Positions 22,481 through 33,440 of a stretch of 64,000 nt of DNA are shown here, in pieces. The translations under genes were made by a program, and so were the position numbers. Within the stretch, counting starts at the first letter, position 1, and every line of letters starts with the position of its first letter. Under the pieces are notes generated by a model. That model had not been told where the DNA came from. It did no database searches and was given only the letters and a program-made list of their open reading frames with translations. The DNA lies in NCBI GenBank assembly GCA_032173965.1, contig CM063298.1:11841501-11905500 (forward strand), given 5' to 3'. The DNA is from Sitta carolinensis. Its lineage: Eukaryota > Chordata > Aves > Passeriformes > Sittidae.

Positions 22481-23613
22481 CTTTTCAAAAATAAGGAATG
22501 GAGCAAGAATTACAGTTCAAGGTAACAAGTAAATGCAATTAGGAGCCCAGAAATCTTCAGCTGCAAGAAGGGTCTGCACTAATTAATCCTAGACAAGAAA
22601 AAACAGTGGTCAAGTAAATGCCCCCAGAAAAGATGTAGGAAATCCTCACTGCCCTCTGTCCATGGCAGAGAAAAGCCCTGTGCTGGAATTTCAGCAGGGA
22701 CCAGGGTCAGAGTGCCAGGATGAGCAGGAGGGGAGCAGAGCAGGGACCAGACAAGGGAGGCAGGGTGTTCATGCTGGGTGCTCTCACATCCCTGAGCCCC
22801 CACCCGTCCCTGAAGCCCCCAGCTGCTGTGCCCCAGCCTGGTTTTCCTGCACAGAGAGCTCTGGGTGCCCTGCTCCAAACCCATACCAGTGTCACAGCAC
22901 TGGGGGGGAGCTGCTCATTTCCACCGAAGGGCACCCGATGCATTCGGACAAGGAGAAGTGCCACCAGGCACTCCACTTGTCACCTTCCACCTGGTCAGGG
23001 GTGCCAGGAGTGCAATCCAGCAGTCCAGGGGAACAGGATTAATTTGTTAATGAATGCCAAGCAAAAGGCCCTGCTGCAGGGGCAGGAGGGGTCGTTAAGG
23101 AAAGAGCTGTTCCACTGATGCATGAGAGAAATGCAGAGATAGATGGGTTCTGTTCAGAGTCCAATGGTGAGGTGTAACTCACAGACATAAGGTGCCTCCT
23201 AAAGAATCACCGTGAAGTGTTTGGGCTTGGATTTTCAAAGTCACCTAAAGGTAATTTCTTCAGGGTTTTTAATATAATGTATTGGTTTGCTGGGAAAAAG
23301 AAAGAAACCCATCCATTTTAAACAAGCAAGAGAAGACAAACAGTCAGCTGTAGCTTAAAAGCATTGAGGGTTACATATCCATTTTGAAGAGGAGAGTAAT
23401 TTTTCAGAGAGCTGAATGCCATGAAGCACCTGGCCTTGTTGTACTTCAGGGGAATGTCAGCACCTAATTCCCTTTAGTTAAGATGGAAACACAATGAATT
23501 TGGTGTCAAACCATTCCTCTGCACAGAATAGCATATAAAAAGCTTTCCAGAGGATGGTTAGAGGATAGCACAGGGCTACAATATGAAATGCATGGCAGTT
23601 TAACACACAACTA

Positions 23614-23632
23614 TAATAATAATAATAATAAT
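23614..23632 (+). repeat. (TAA)n microsatellite
   Basis: Six uninterrupted TAA units. Confidence 0.95.
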
Positions 23633-24792
23633 GCAGCATCACCGATGGCAGGACGGGCACAATGTCCAAACACCCAGGGGAATGACATCTCCTGCAGCCT
23701 AACAGCTTCCCTGTCAAACATGGTCACTCTGTGCCTCAGGAGAATTATTGAAATGGCAGAAATTAGCGTTAAAGCAATTGATTGGTATTTCCTTAAGATG
23801 CAATAATATTCCCATAAATCTTTAGGTAAGAGGAATGTTCCTGAAACATTAAAGGACTTTGGGAATGTGCATAGTGTGGGTGACTCTCAAGGAATAATAA
23901 ATGGCTCTAGGTGACTTGTTGTTATGGCTCGGATACTGCATGATATTAACTTTAAGGGCTGCCTTCAGAGCTCGGGAACTTTATGGACTCCTGTGTTTTA
24001 TGATCCTGTAACCTCAAGTCCTTCATCCTGTTCCCTCCCTGAGCACCAGGGAGCTGCTGGCACGCCGCCCCTCTCGGCACCTTTCTCCCCACATCAGCTT
24101 CCCTAATGAGTGCTGGTTTTACTGGGTTGGAATCCAACCACTTTAGACCATATTTCCTCAGCCATAAAAAGTTATCTGGGGTTTTACTTATCCTAAGTAA
24201 TGTATTCACATTAGCTAATTAATTAATCTTGTTGAGTAACATATTAATTTCCTTTAATTTCCTATGCCTACTTGAAAGGTAGCATTTTCCTGAAACCAGT
24301 GTGGTGGTGTAGGAAAGGATTTGTAGATTTGGGCTTTGAAAATGTTGTAGTTTGGAGGCTCAACTCTGTGCTTTGCAGCAAAACACACACGAGTCTGTGC
24401 GTGACCAGAGACAGAGCCCTGCCTCCCCAAGCATCATTTCTGTCAACAGAAACAAGCATTATGGCCCAAAAAGGCCTTTTCATGGAGGCAAATGGCCCAG
24501 GAGCTCCCCTCCTATTTCCAAAGATTCTTAAAGCCTTCTGCAAAGGAGGATTGAGGAATTTCCACACCTAAAGCCATCCCAGGCCTTTGGCATCAAGCAG
24601 GACCGAGTGAAGCAGAATCTCCCCTCACTCTGTCCTCTCAGGGGTCCCAGGGGTGCCCCCAGCCTGTCACTGCTGCTGTCACCCCGGGGTGTGTGACTGC
24701 CCTTCGTGGCAGGGCCATGGCACAGGTCATTCCCCTCATCACCACTCTCTTCCCAGCAATTGCAGGTGAGGGGCAGCCAGAGACTTCTGGAC

Positions 24793-24825
24793 TTTTATAT
24801 AATTTATATAATTTTATATAATTTC
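24793..24825 (+). repeat. TATAATTT short tandem repeat
   Basis: Three to four imperfect units of TTTTATATAATT. Confidence 0.85.
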
Positions 24826-27579
24826 TGCATGAAATGCTCTACCTTGGTGTTGTTCTGGCTCTGCCTCCCCAGCAAGCCCATGCCTCTTCCCAAGACCTGA
24901 TTATGTCCCTTCATCCTTCTCATTTGTCCAGTGCTGGAAGGGCTGATAGGGCTGACATTCCTTCACTCAGTTTCTCAGGAACGTGATTTTTTCTTTCCTC
25001 TCATTTTCTTCTTTTAAAGATTTCTCAGCAGTTCTCATCAACTGTTTATATTTAAAGGCTGTCAAACTTATTTAAGTTAGCAAGAGCATTCCCCAGCCTG
25101 AGGAGGGTGGGGGTGATGAGCTCCTGCTCATCTTCACTCTGATGCCTTTTAATTGTCCTCGGTTTAAAAATGCTGATTAAAAAAAAAATATGAAGAAAAT
25201 AAAGAAACAAGCAAGAAGTGTAGGTATTTTTTCTAAATAAGCAGCACAAATTCACAAATCAAACCCAAACACTGGGGGTTTTTTTGCAGGGAGCTGTCTG
25301 GGTTGTCAGTTAGGGAAATTAGCCCATCTATCACAGGCCTCTAATTTCCCATCACTTCCCTTGAAACGTGTGGGCTTTTAGAGAAATTTCTTAATTTTTC
25401 CCTCATTATTGTTCCTTTTTTACTTCCTCCAGTTCTTAAGTAGAAAAATCCCCGAGGACAGCAGTGTCTAAACCCGAAACTTTGGGTTTCTGTTCTCTCT
25501 TCTGTTCCTTGGCTGAACTCGCGGGCAGTGCCAGCGAGCCGGTGTCCGGGCAGGGCGGGTCAGGGCTGTGTCCAGCCTGGTGTCGATGCCCTGACGGCGT
25601 TAGGGGAGTTTGGGAAGGGGTCTGCAGGACTCCATTCCCTTCCTCACTCGGTGTCGTGGCTGCCCTGCAAGCCCCCGCAGTTCCTGAAGTGTGGGAATGG
25701 CCCGGTGGAAAGGGAAGGATCGCTGTGCTATCGCCCTGCACCGAATCGGGGCAGCGTTTAGCAAATTGCACTAATTAGAGTGGCACATCTGGGCTCTTTA
25801 TCAGGGCCTGCCTTGGATCCTGCAGTGACAGACCCTGGCAGTATCAGCAGCTCCGGGTAAACACTCCTCACACGAGGGCAAGGCTCCCCCGTCCTGGGAA
25901 CCGGGGCCATGGAAGCACAGAAGCCTCAGCGAGGAGTCTCCAAAAACCTCTGGAAAGGACAAAACACTCATTAGTGAAGTTCAGTCAACCAGGGCTCTGC
26001 TGATAGCAGCAGCTACCCTGCCTGCCCCTCTCTGGGCTTTCCCCTCCTCCAATTAAAGCTTTCCCGCTCACGTTGTAAGTTTGTGCTCAAACAGTGACTG
26101 AGTCAAATGATCAGCTGAAAACGAAGCTCTGCTCACCTGGGACTCCCCTTCCTTTTCCCCTTCCCTGCAAGACCCCACAGCCCCTTCTTGAACAGAGAAG
26201 CTCTCACACAAATACTTTGCTTAATGCTAGCTAACTCTGCCAGCCTGCTAGAGCCAAGGAGGGCAGCTGGAACTCTCCCCAAAAATCCTCCCTGAAGGAT
26301 TATTGCACTACAGAAAGGTACGAATTTCCACTCTGAAATTATCCAGCTCCTTGGAGGGAAAAAAGGCAAACTTTCATCACAGGGCTTGATCCCTGCATGC
26401 CCAAATCACTGAATTCTCACTCCATTGTTTCATCCCAGGTGCTTTTAAGAATACATCACATTAGCAGCACAGGTAAAGGATACTTTGCCCCTACATCAGG
26501 CACTGTTCTTAAAATAATAGGCCATGAATGAGGTGAATTACCTAATGGAACAAATTATCTTAACAGGTAATGATATTTAAGCAGTTTTTCCTATAACCAG
26601 AAACTTTATTTGCGTTTTATTTTAGTGACATTTATATCCCAGTGCATTGGGCATGGCATTAAAGACCTCATCTGTCAAGCTTGGAGGGAGAGGTAGGGGA
26701 CAAGAGAGAAATGACACAGCAGCACTCATCTCAACACACAATGTCAAAACTGGCTCTTGTGTTCGTGTTTTAGGCTAATAAGGGGCTGAAGGAGTGGACA
26801 AACCTACATAATACAAACATGTCTGGGTGACAATTAGATTAACATTTTTAACTTCTCAGTTAGAGTTGAGTGTATTTAGGAGCCCTTCAGAAGGCAGCTT
26901 CTGAAAGGCTGCAATTTGTGTGCTAATAGAGTCAGCCCTGCTCTGAGCTCTGCTGAGCCCCCTCCATCCCCCACTCCATAATAATAGGGGACAACTGACC
27001 CCAAGTGCTATTTGTGATGGCCTGGAAATTGCAGATAATGACACGGTGCCTAAGACGATTGCTCCACCGTCTAATCCCACACTGCCAAGGCAGTTCTTCC
27101 TTCGGGATGGCCGCCTTGTGCTCCATGAGTCCTCTTTGGGGAGGGTGCTGCCAGCAGCCAGACTGGGCTCTGTTTGGCCTGACAACTGGGAGTCAGAGCC
27201 CTGAGCCTCGGCAGACTCTCAGGCTGTTGGAATGGCTGCTTGTTCAGGAGAGCACCACCTTAACAGTGCAAGAGATGCTTTGCACCTCACAGCAGAAACC
27301 ATTTTAAAAATAACTGTAAATTGGGCTGCAGATGGACCCAAAACACCTCTGAGCTGCAAACAAAGCCGAGTCACCTCCTGCTTGCCAAGATCCTCCAGAT
27401 GTAGCTGGAATGTCAGCACAGACCTTGCTCCTCCAAGAAGCCCTTGGCCTGAGCCCGCCTTGCAGGTTCGGACGCTATCCGACACCTCAGCATCCTCCCA
27501 GTGCGGGTGACGTTTGCTGAGGGGTGGGCACAGCAGAGGTTGTTCCCTGACTAAACCAGCCCAGCATTTGGCATTGCCC

Positions 27580-27860
27580 TTCCCAGAGCTCGCCCCCAGG
27601 TCGGAGCAGGCTCAGCACGGGAGAGGAAGGCGCCCAGCCCGGTCCCCAGCCGTGACAGCATCCCAGATCTCAGCCCCCCAGGAACACGGGCTTTATTCCC
27701 TGAACCCCTGGGACGGACGGATGCTCGGCTCCCAGCGTGGCGGGCCCTCCCTGCCCGCAGCAGAGAGGCACGATTCACCGCAGAGCCGGGAAACCCTCCC
27801 CCAAACAGCTGGGGGCGAGGGGAGGGCGAGCCTCAGCACGGGAGCCGGAGAGAGCTACAC
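27580..27860. promoter_or_regulatory. CpG-rich island, candidate promoter or exon
   Basis: Roughly 20 or more CpGs by eye within about 280 bases, against sparse CpG in the flanks. No TATA box or recognised protein. The neighbouring block at 27940-28150 has enhancer-like composition, so this may be a regulatory island and not a start site. Confidence 0.35.
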
Positions 27861-27939
27861 TTGTCCCTTCAGCCAGGAGGCACAGGCACAGGGCTGCAGC
27901 AGATTTGCAGTTGTATGGGCTGAGTGTTTGCTCCCCTGG

Positions 27940-28150
27940 CCGTACAATTGCTGTTACTGATATCATTGCTGCCGCACTTGGCACATCCGCTGCCTTGGCA
28001 GCGCCGGCCCGGGGCTCTCCAGCCTTTGCAAAGCTGTGCGGCACTTCTGCTCGAGCACACGCTCTGCAGCTCAACGAGCCATTATCGGCGAGCTTTAATC
28101 AGCCCTCATTCGAGCTGAATTTGCCACTGTATTTGTAGCAGACCCCGGAG
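27940..28150. promoter_or_regulatory. Candidate conserved non-coding block
   Basis: Balanced base composition with dense motif-like strings (CCATTATCGG, TTTAATCAGC, CCTTTGCAAAG). It sits just after a CpG-rich island, an arrangement seen at developmental gene loci. Conservation untested. Confidence 0.25.
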
Positions 28151-28375
28151 CTCCTCTGAATCGATGCACGCTGGCATTTCATGCGGGGAAAGCCTTCAGC
28201 TGCCTCGTTGGGATGAACAGAAACTTTCTGTCTCCTCAACTGCTCTCGGATCTCGGTGTTTGAGTGAATGGGGGCTTGGGAGCCGGTGGAGGAGCCCCAG
28301 CAGCAGAGCTGTGTCAGGAAACAGCTCAACATCTGCCCTGGTGTGGAACGTGTTATTTATGTTCCCTTGTCAATT

Positions 28376-28392
28376 AAAAAAAAAAAAAAAAA
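28376..28392 (+). repeat. Poly(A) run (17 A)
   Basis: Uninterrupted A17, 34 bases before the compound AAT/ATT microsatellite. Confidence 0.95.
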
Positions 28393-28426
28393 GGACTCTC
28401 TTCTCAGTCCCCATATCCCTGGCACC

Positions 28427-28436
28427 ATTATTATTA

Positions 28437-28493
<57 letters not shown>

Positions 28494-28517
28494 ATTATAT
28501 ATATATATATTTTTATT

Positions 28518-28556
<39 letters not shown>

Positions 28557-28565
28557 TATTATTAA
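28427..28565. repeat. Self-complementary compound microsatellite (ATT)n-(TA)n-(AAT)n
   Basis: An ATT-type left arm runs from about 28427 to 28492, then a TA-rich centre (28493-28512), then an AAT-type right arm (28515-28556) and a few ATT units. Left and right arms are reverse complements, so the array could fold into a hairpin with a stem of about 35 or more base pairs. Poly-Ile, Tyr and Asn translations are artefacts. Confidence 0.95.
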
Positions 28566-28729
28566 CAGTCACTTCCTCCTATCCTTCACCAAAAGCACTC
28601 CATATCCAACACACTCAATTTCACGTTACCAACTTGCCAACTGGTGACTGGCAGGAGCAAGACCAGCTTTTCTTTTCTTTTTCTTTTTTGGTCTTCAGTC
28701 ACCTCTGGCCCCTGGCCAGTGGTGTCTTC

Positions 28730-28870
28730 ATTTATCGCAATGAATTCGTGTCATTAATGTGTTGGATTTGCACAGCAATTGCAAAGTAGTACATTAGTAC
28801 AAAAGCTATTGCTCTGGATGCCAGCGTTTTATTGCCAGGGCTGATTTACAGCTGATAAGCAGCCTGGCAG
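28730..28870. promoter_or_regulatory. Candidate conserved non-coding block
   Basis: Contains TTTATCGCAATGAA, TCATTAATG, GCAATTGCAAAG and TTTTATTGCC strings of homeodomain, HOX or C/EBP type in a compact AT-rich block. Enhancer-like by composition only. Confidence 0.28.
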
Positions 28871-31800
28871 TGTCCTTGGGGCTGGGGAAGGACAGGCAGG
28901 GTGGGCTGTCCCCGCGAGCCTCCGCAGGGCTGGCACGGCTGGGGCCAGTTCATCCTGTCCCGGTGAAATGTCTCTGCCTTGGTGTGAGTGCTCAGGGTGC
29001 CCGAGAAACGCTGAGCACGGCGCCTGAGAGCAAACCCCGGGCCCTTGGAGAGGAGATTAAATGGCATCGCCGTGCTGTGGGTTTGGGAGCTTCTGTGTGA
29101 GCAGCTCCTAATGGAGCCGTGTCATCACCTGATTGCAGAGACACCGTAAAGACAGGCATTATATGGTGTTAACATTTAACAGCCACAACCTCACTTTCAA
29201 AAGACTTTGCAGGCCAAGTCACAGTGAATTGTTTCTGTGCTTTTAATCCTTGGCTCACATGCTAGAGAGCAAGGCTGTTTGCAGAAAAGATAGAGTGCTA
29301 AGCAGACAGACTGACAGACCTGATTTTAAGGTAATCCCTTAAAATACCACCTAAACAATACTATTCAAAAGGAAAGCATCAAACGGGACCAGCACAGACA
29401 ACATACCTGGCTGTCAAAAAGAAACACGGAGCATGCCCCTCCTGGATTGATCCTGTGCCCAAAGGAGTCGGCTGTGGGCTCTGGACAGGATGCTCTGGGC
29501 AGTTTTAGTGAGGCAGAGTCAGGCTGGAGGGTGAGAGACACAAGAGACTTGGGCAAGGACAGGGCATCAGCTCAGACCCACCTTTGGCACCGACAAACTG
29601 CCTGTGGACACGGAGGGAGTTGGCCAAGATGTTCCATACCCTGGGATAACTCTCCAGAGCTCACCCCAGCACAGAGAGGATCGAGAGTCTGAATTTGAAG
29701 AGTGAACTGTAAGTCAGTTTCCCAGGAAATATTTTCCCTGCTACAAGGTATAACCAAAGCAAGGTGAAACAAATCATATGGTCCTTCAGAGGAGTAACTG
29801 GAGCAGCCAGAGTGAAGGAGGGAGGATTCAACAACCCTTTTGTTGCTGGATGCTCTTGCTTGCTTTGGGCCATGAATCAAAGTTTCACCCCTGGGGAGGA
29901 AGAAGGAAAATTCCCTGTAGGTGGAGCAGGGGGGGAGGATGTTATTGCTGTAACCACCAAGCCCTGTCTCTCCTTCCTCAGCTTCCCTGGAGCAGCTGCT
30001 GCAGGGCATGGCTGGGATGAGCTATTGATCCGGGAGAGCCCTGTCCTCTCCCATCTGGCCACCTGGAAGGCAGGAGGGATCATCTCTCCATATTTCACAA
30101 GCCCTGAGAAAATGGAGTGGGCAGTCCAGGGATCTCCAGACTGTCAGTTCCCATCTTAATTAGGACTGTCAGCTTGCCTTGCATTTTAGGGAATTAATTA
30201 TGCTGCTGCTTAGCTGCATTTCTGCTCAACACCAGCTCCTGCTGACGGGCTGGGGTGTGAGTTTCCCCAGCTCACTGCCACCTCTGTTTGTTTGTACTTG
30301 CAGACAAGTCTCACCCAGGAAGGGTCCAGTGAGTGCTCAGGAGAATAATCAACAATGTTATCTTAATGCCATATCAAATAGATTTGGACCAGAAATGGAC
30401 TCAGCTGCTGAAAACCTATTAGCAGCATCTCAGATTTCCTGTGTACCAGCAAGTTACGGGGCAAGCACTCTAACACTGCCCACAGCTTGTGGTTAATTAC
30501 TGTTTGTAGAGTTACTGCCTGCAGTTCTGCTTGACAAAGTGCCCATAAAGACAAAAATTAAATGCTTGCCCATTTTGGATGGATGCCACCTGGTCCCCTG
30601 GCCCTTCCTCCCCCACTGGGTGACAAAAATCTTGGCAAGACGGAGCGGGTTTGTTGCGGGGTAGGGCTCTGTGCAGAGGGGCAGCAGCCGTGCTGCGGGG
30701 CACTGGGGTCCCCCTGAGCCCCATAACTGCCCCTGCACTGCCCCTGGCACGGCCAGTGGCTCAGCACACCTGGACCCACCTGCTGAGGGACATCCCGGGC
30801 CAGTGCAGCAGGAAACACTCCTCTTCCAGCCCTGACCATTTCCCCTCTGCAGGTCTGCAGGCAGCTGGCAGTGAATCCCTGGCTGGGAAGGGCACGAGCT
30901 GCTGGGCACTGGAGCAGAGATGGGCTGTGCAGGGAGCTGGGGTGTCCAGCCTGGGGCTGGAGGGGGGGTCTGAGCAGTGCATGAAGCTCAACAGCTGCTT
31001 GCTGCTTGCTCTGATGACAGAATCTGTAGGGAACCTCAAATAAGTTGCTCCAAGGCTGGGTTCAGAGCAGAAGAAAGGGCAAAAGCAACAGGGAAGAAGG
31101 AAGGTGGTAGGAAGAGCAGGAGGAAGAAAGGCTGGTGTCAGGTGTCTCCTGTCACTCTGTTTATATGAATTCCCATTTCTTCTGGGGCACTGCAGGGTGG
31201 CCATGAGGGTGGGAGGCAGGATTTTGGTGAAGGTGGACAGATAATTTCTGTGTCCTTGTCCCTCAGACCCTGCTTGGGTCTGCTGAGGCACACTCCCAGG
31301 ATTCCAGTCATGACTGGGAAAATCTAAAAGGCTCCAGCAGAGTACTGTGCAAGGAAAAGCTGGAAATGGTGTAAAGGGGGCATCCAGGGCCAGTGCTTGC
31401 CCCCAGCCCACCACTGCAGCCCCTGCTAATGGGACAGGTAATGGGCTGAGGGCCGTGACCCGGGCTGGGTGTCCACTGCTGACCTCTCCCAGGGGTTGTG
31501 ACCCGAAGGCTGAGAGCGACTAATGCAGAGATTTATGTATTGTTAATAACAGAATTGAACAATCAGTGTAATGAAAGCCATGCTCTGCATTAATGAGGGG
31601 TGGAGGCAGCAGAGGCTGAGCCTTCCCTTCTCCCAGGGTGGGCAAAAGGGGTGAAATCCAGAAAAGTTTGTAATTCCTCCAGAAAATGGGGCCATACCCA
31701 GGCCAGGCACCCAGTGCCACCAGGGTTTTGGGTTTGTTATACTCCATAAATTCCTGGTTTCTTTTCCTTAAACATCAGGACCCATGAAGGGTATGGAGTT

Positions 31801-31879
31801 ATGCCAGTACCTTTCCTGGTAGATATTTGTGTGGAGACCTCAGAGCACCTTCCAGAATTTGAAGGGACCCACAAGGCAG
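28871..31879. other. Intergenic or intronic DNA with no recognised gene
   Basis: No gene or clear repeat recognised. Open frames of 130-220 codons near 30.5-31.4 kb overlap on both strands and lack any domain. Confidence 0.5.
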
Positions 31880-32145
31880 TTGGAAAGGAACTGCAGTGAC
31901 AGGACAAGGAGTAATGGGTTCACACTGAGAGAGGGGATATTTAGGTTAGATACATAGAAGAAATCTGGACCTGGGAGGGTGGGCAGGCCCTGGATCCCTG
32001 GCAGTGCCCCAGGCCAGGCTGGACACTGGGGCTGGAGCAGCCTGGGACAGTGGGAGGGGCTCCTGCCATGGCAGGGGGTGGCACTGGATGAGTTTTAAGG
32101 TCCCTTCCAGCTCAAACCATCCTGGGATTCCATGGTTCTGTTCTA
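31880..32145 (+). mobile_element. CR1 LINE 3' fragment
   Basis: Shows the CR1 3' block GGATCCCTGGCAGTGCCCCA, then GGCTGGACACTGGGGCTGGA and GTCCCTTCCAGCTCAAACCA, and ends in TGGGATTCCATGGTTCTG, the degenerate 3'-terminal repeat. The 5' limit, in GTGACAGGACAAGG-type sequence, is approximate. Confidence 0.85.
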
Positions 32146-33314
32146 TTGAGAAAAGCCTTTGCATGAAAAGAACGTGCAGGAGAAAGATGCTAAAGTGACT
32201 CAAACTTTTCCTAATCATTGCCTCTGTAACCAATTTTAAATTCTGGCATTGTGACTCAGACACAGCTAAAATTAGACCATGGCTCTGCAAGCCACTTGAT
32301 TTTTCAGGAGGACTCTATGACTTAGTCAAAGCTCTCGTGCTACAGCACAAAGATGCAGCTCCAACAGCTCTTCAGTACCAGCTGTGCAGCCCCATACCTT
32401 GCTGGAGTGTGGCCTTACTATGATAATATCCCCTTCCTAAGGATGCCAGTTCCATTACTTGGTGTCCAGCAGGACCCTGGGCTTGGGGAGTGGAATTTAA
32501 AATGCAAGAACCTGTGCACGTTTTGAAAAACTAAAATTTTAAAATGATTTCTCTATTTCTTAATGAAGCAGGTCTATTTTAGATTGTTGGGGAAAGTAGC
32601 ATTAAACTGTTAGGCACTGCTAAGATTCTGTCATCAGCTATTTAAAAATGTCTTCCAGAAGAAAAGTGGCTGTGCTTTAACTTTTTTGGGAAACCAAATT
32701 TTGAGGAAGCAGCTGAGCTGTTCCTGGGAGCTTTGTCGGTGTCTGCCCCATCCTTTGGGGTTGTCACTCACCTGAGCAGAGCACACCAGCACTTTGTCCC
32801 TTCACCTCTGTCCACTCTGCTGACCAGGAGGGAAAGTGGACGAAACACCTGCTGTGAGCCTCGTGCCCAAAGCTCTGCAGTGGAGCAGCAGAGAGCCCCG
32901 GGTGTGGATTTTTGCTGCAGGGCTTTCCCCAGCAGCAGCAGAGGTGGAGGGACAGCAGCCCAGGGGACAGCAGCTGCCAGCCTGTGTCACAGGCAGGGAA
33001 GGCTCCAGCAGAGCTCCCTGCAGCTCATCCCTGGGAGCTCCTGCCAGGCTTAAACTGAGGATCTTCTCCTGCCACTGCAGAGGAAGGAGACAAAGCCTGG
33101 GGGAGGCCTTGGCAAGGGGAGTGAGCTCTGAAACCTGCACAGCCCTCGCTGCTGACACAGGAAACGTCCCATCAGCATTTCAGTATTTATTTCTCTTTAA
33201 CCTCCCAGCCCTGCTCACCTCCCTGTGCTGGAGGGGCAATTAAGCCAGGCTCCCACGGGAGCAGGGGGAGAGGGGAAGGAGAGAGGCACTGGAAGCAGAA
33301 AGCTTCCCCTCCCT
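32146..33314. other. Intergenic or intronic DNA with no recognised gene
   Basis: No gene or repeat recognised; 32500-32660 is AT-rich. Confidence 0.5.
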
Positions 33315-33440
33315 GTGTCATTAGTATAAATTGTGTTTGTGCAAGTTATATTTTACGGCAGGCGTGTCAATTAGTGTGTGAAATTTAATAACCCAATTGA
33401 GCTTCCCTCACTCAAAGCTAAATTGAAATCTGTTGCCTGT
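33315..33440. promoter_or_regulatory. Candidate conserved non-coding block with homeodomain motifs
   Basis: GTGTCATTAGT (from about 33316) and GTGTCAATTAGT (from about 33364) recur 48 bases apart, with CCCAATTGAG and CTAAATTGAAAT nearby. The repeated TAAT-class motifs resemble an enhancer. Conservation untested. Confidence 0.28.

Larger units (their letters stand above)
22481..27579. other. Intergenic or intronic DNA with small simple repeats
   Basis: No gene recognised. Contains (TAA)6 at 23614-23632 and TATAATTT repeats at 24793-24825. 25510-25760 is CpG-enriched by eye and could be a weak island. 26000-26130 is AT-rich with TCATTAGTG and CAATTAAAG strings of enhancer-like character. Confidence 0.5.

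Noticed and set aside
28164..28565. Protein with poly-Ile and poly-Asn tail
   Set aside because: It is a translation of the AAT/ATT microsatellite.
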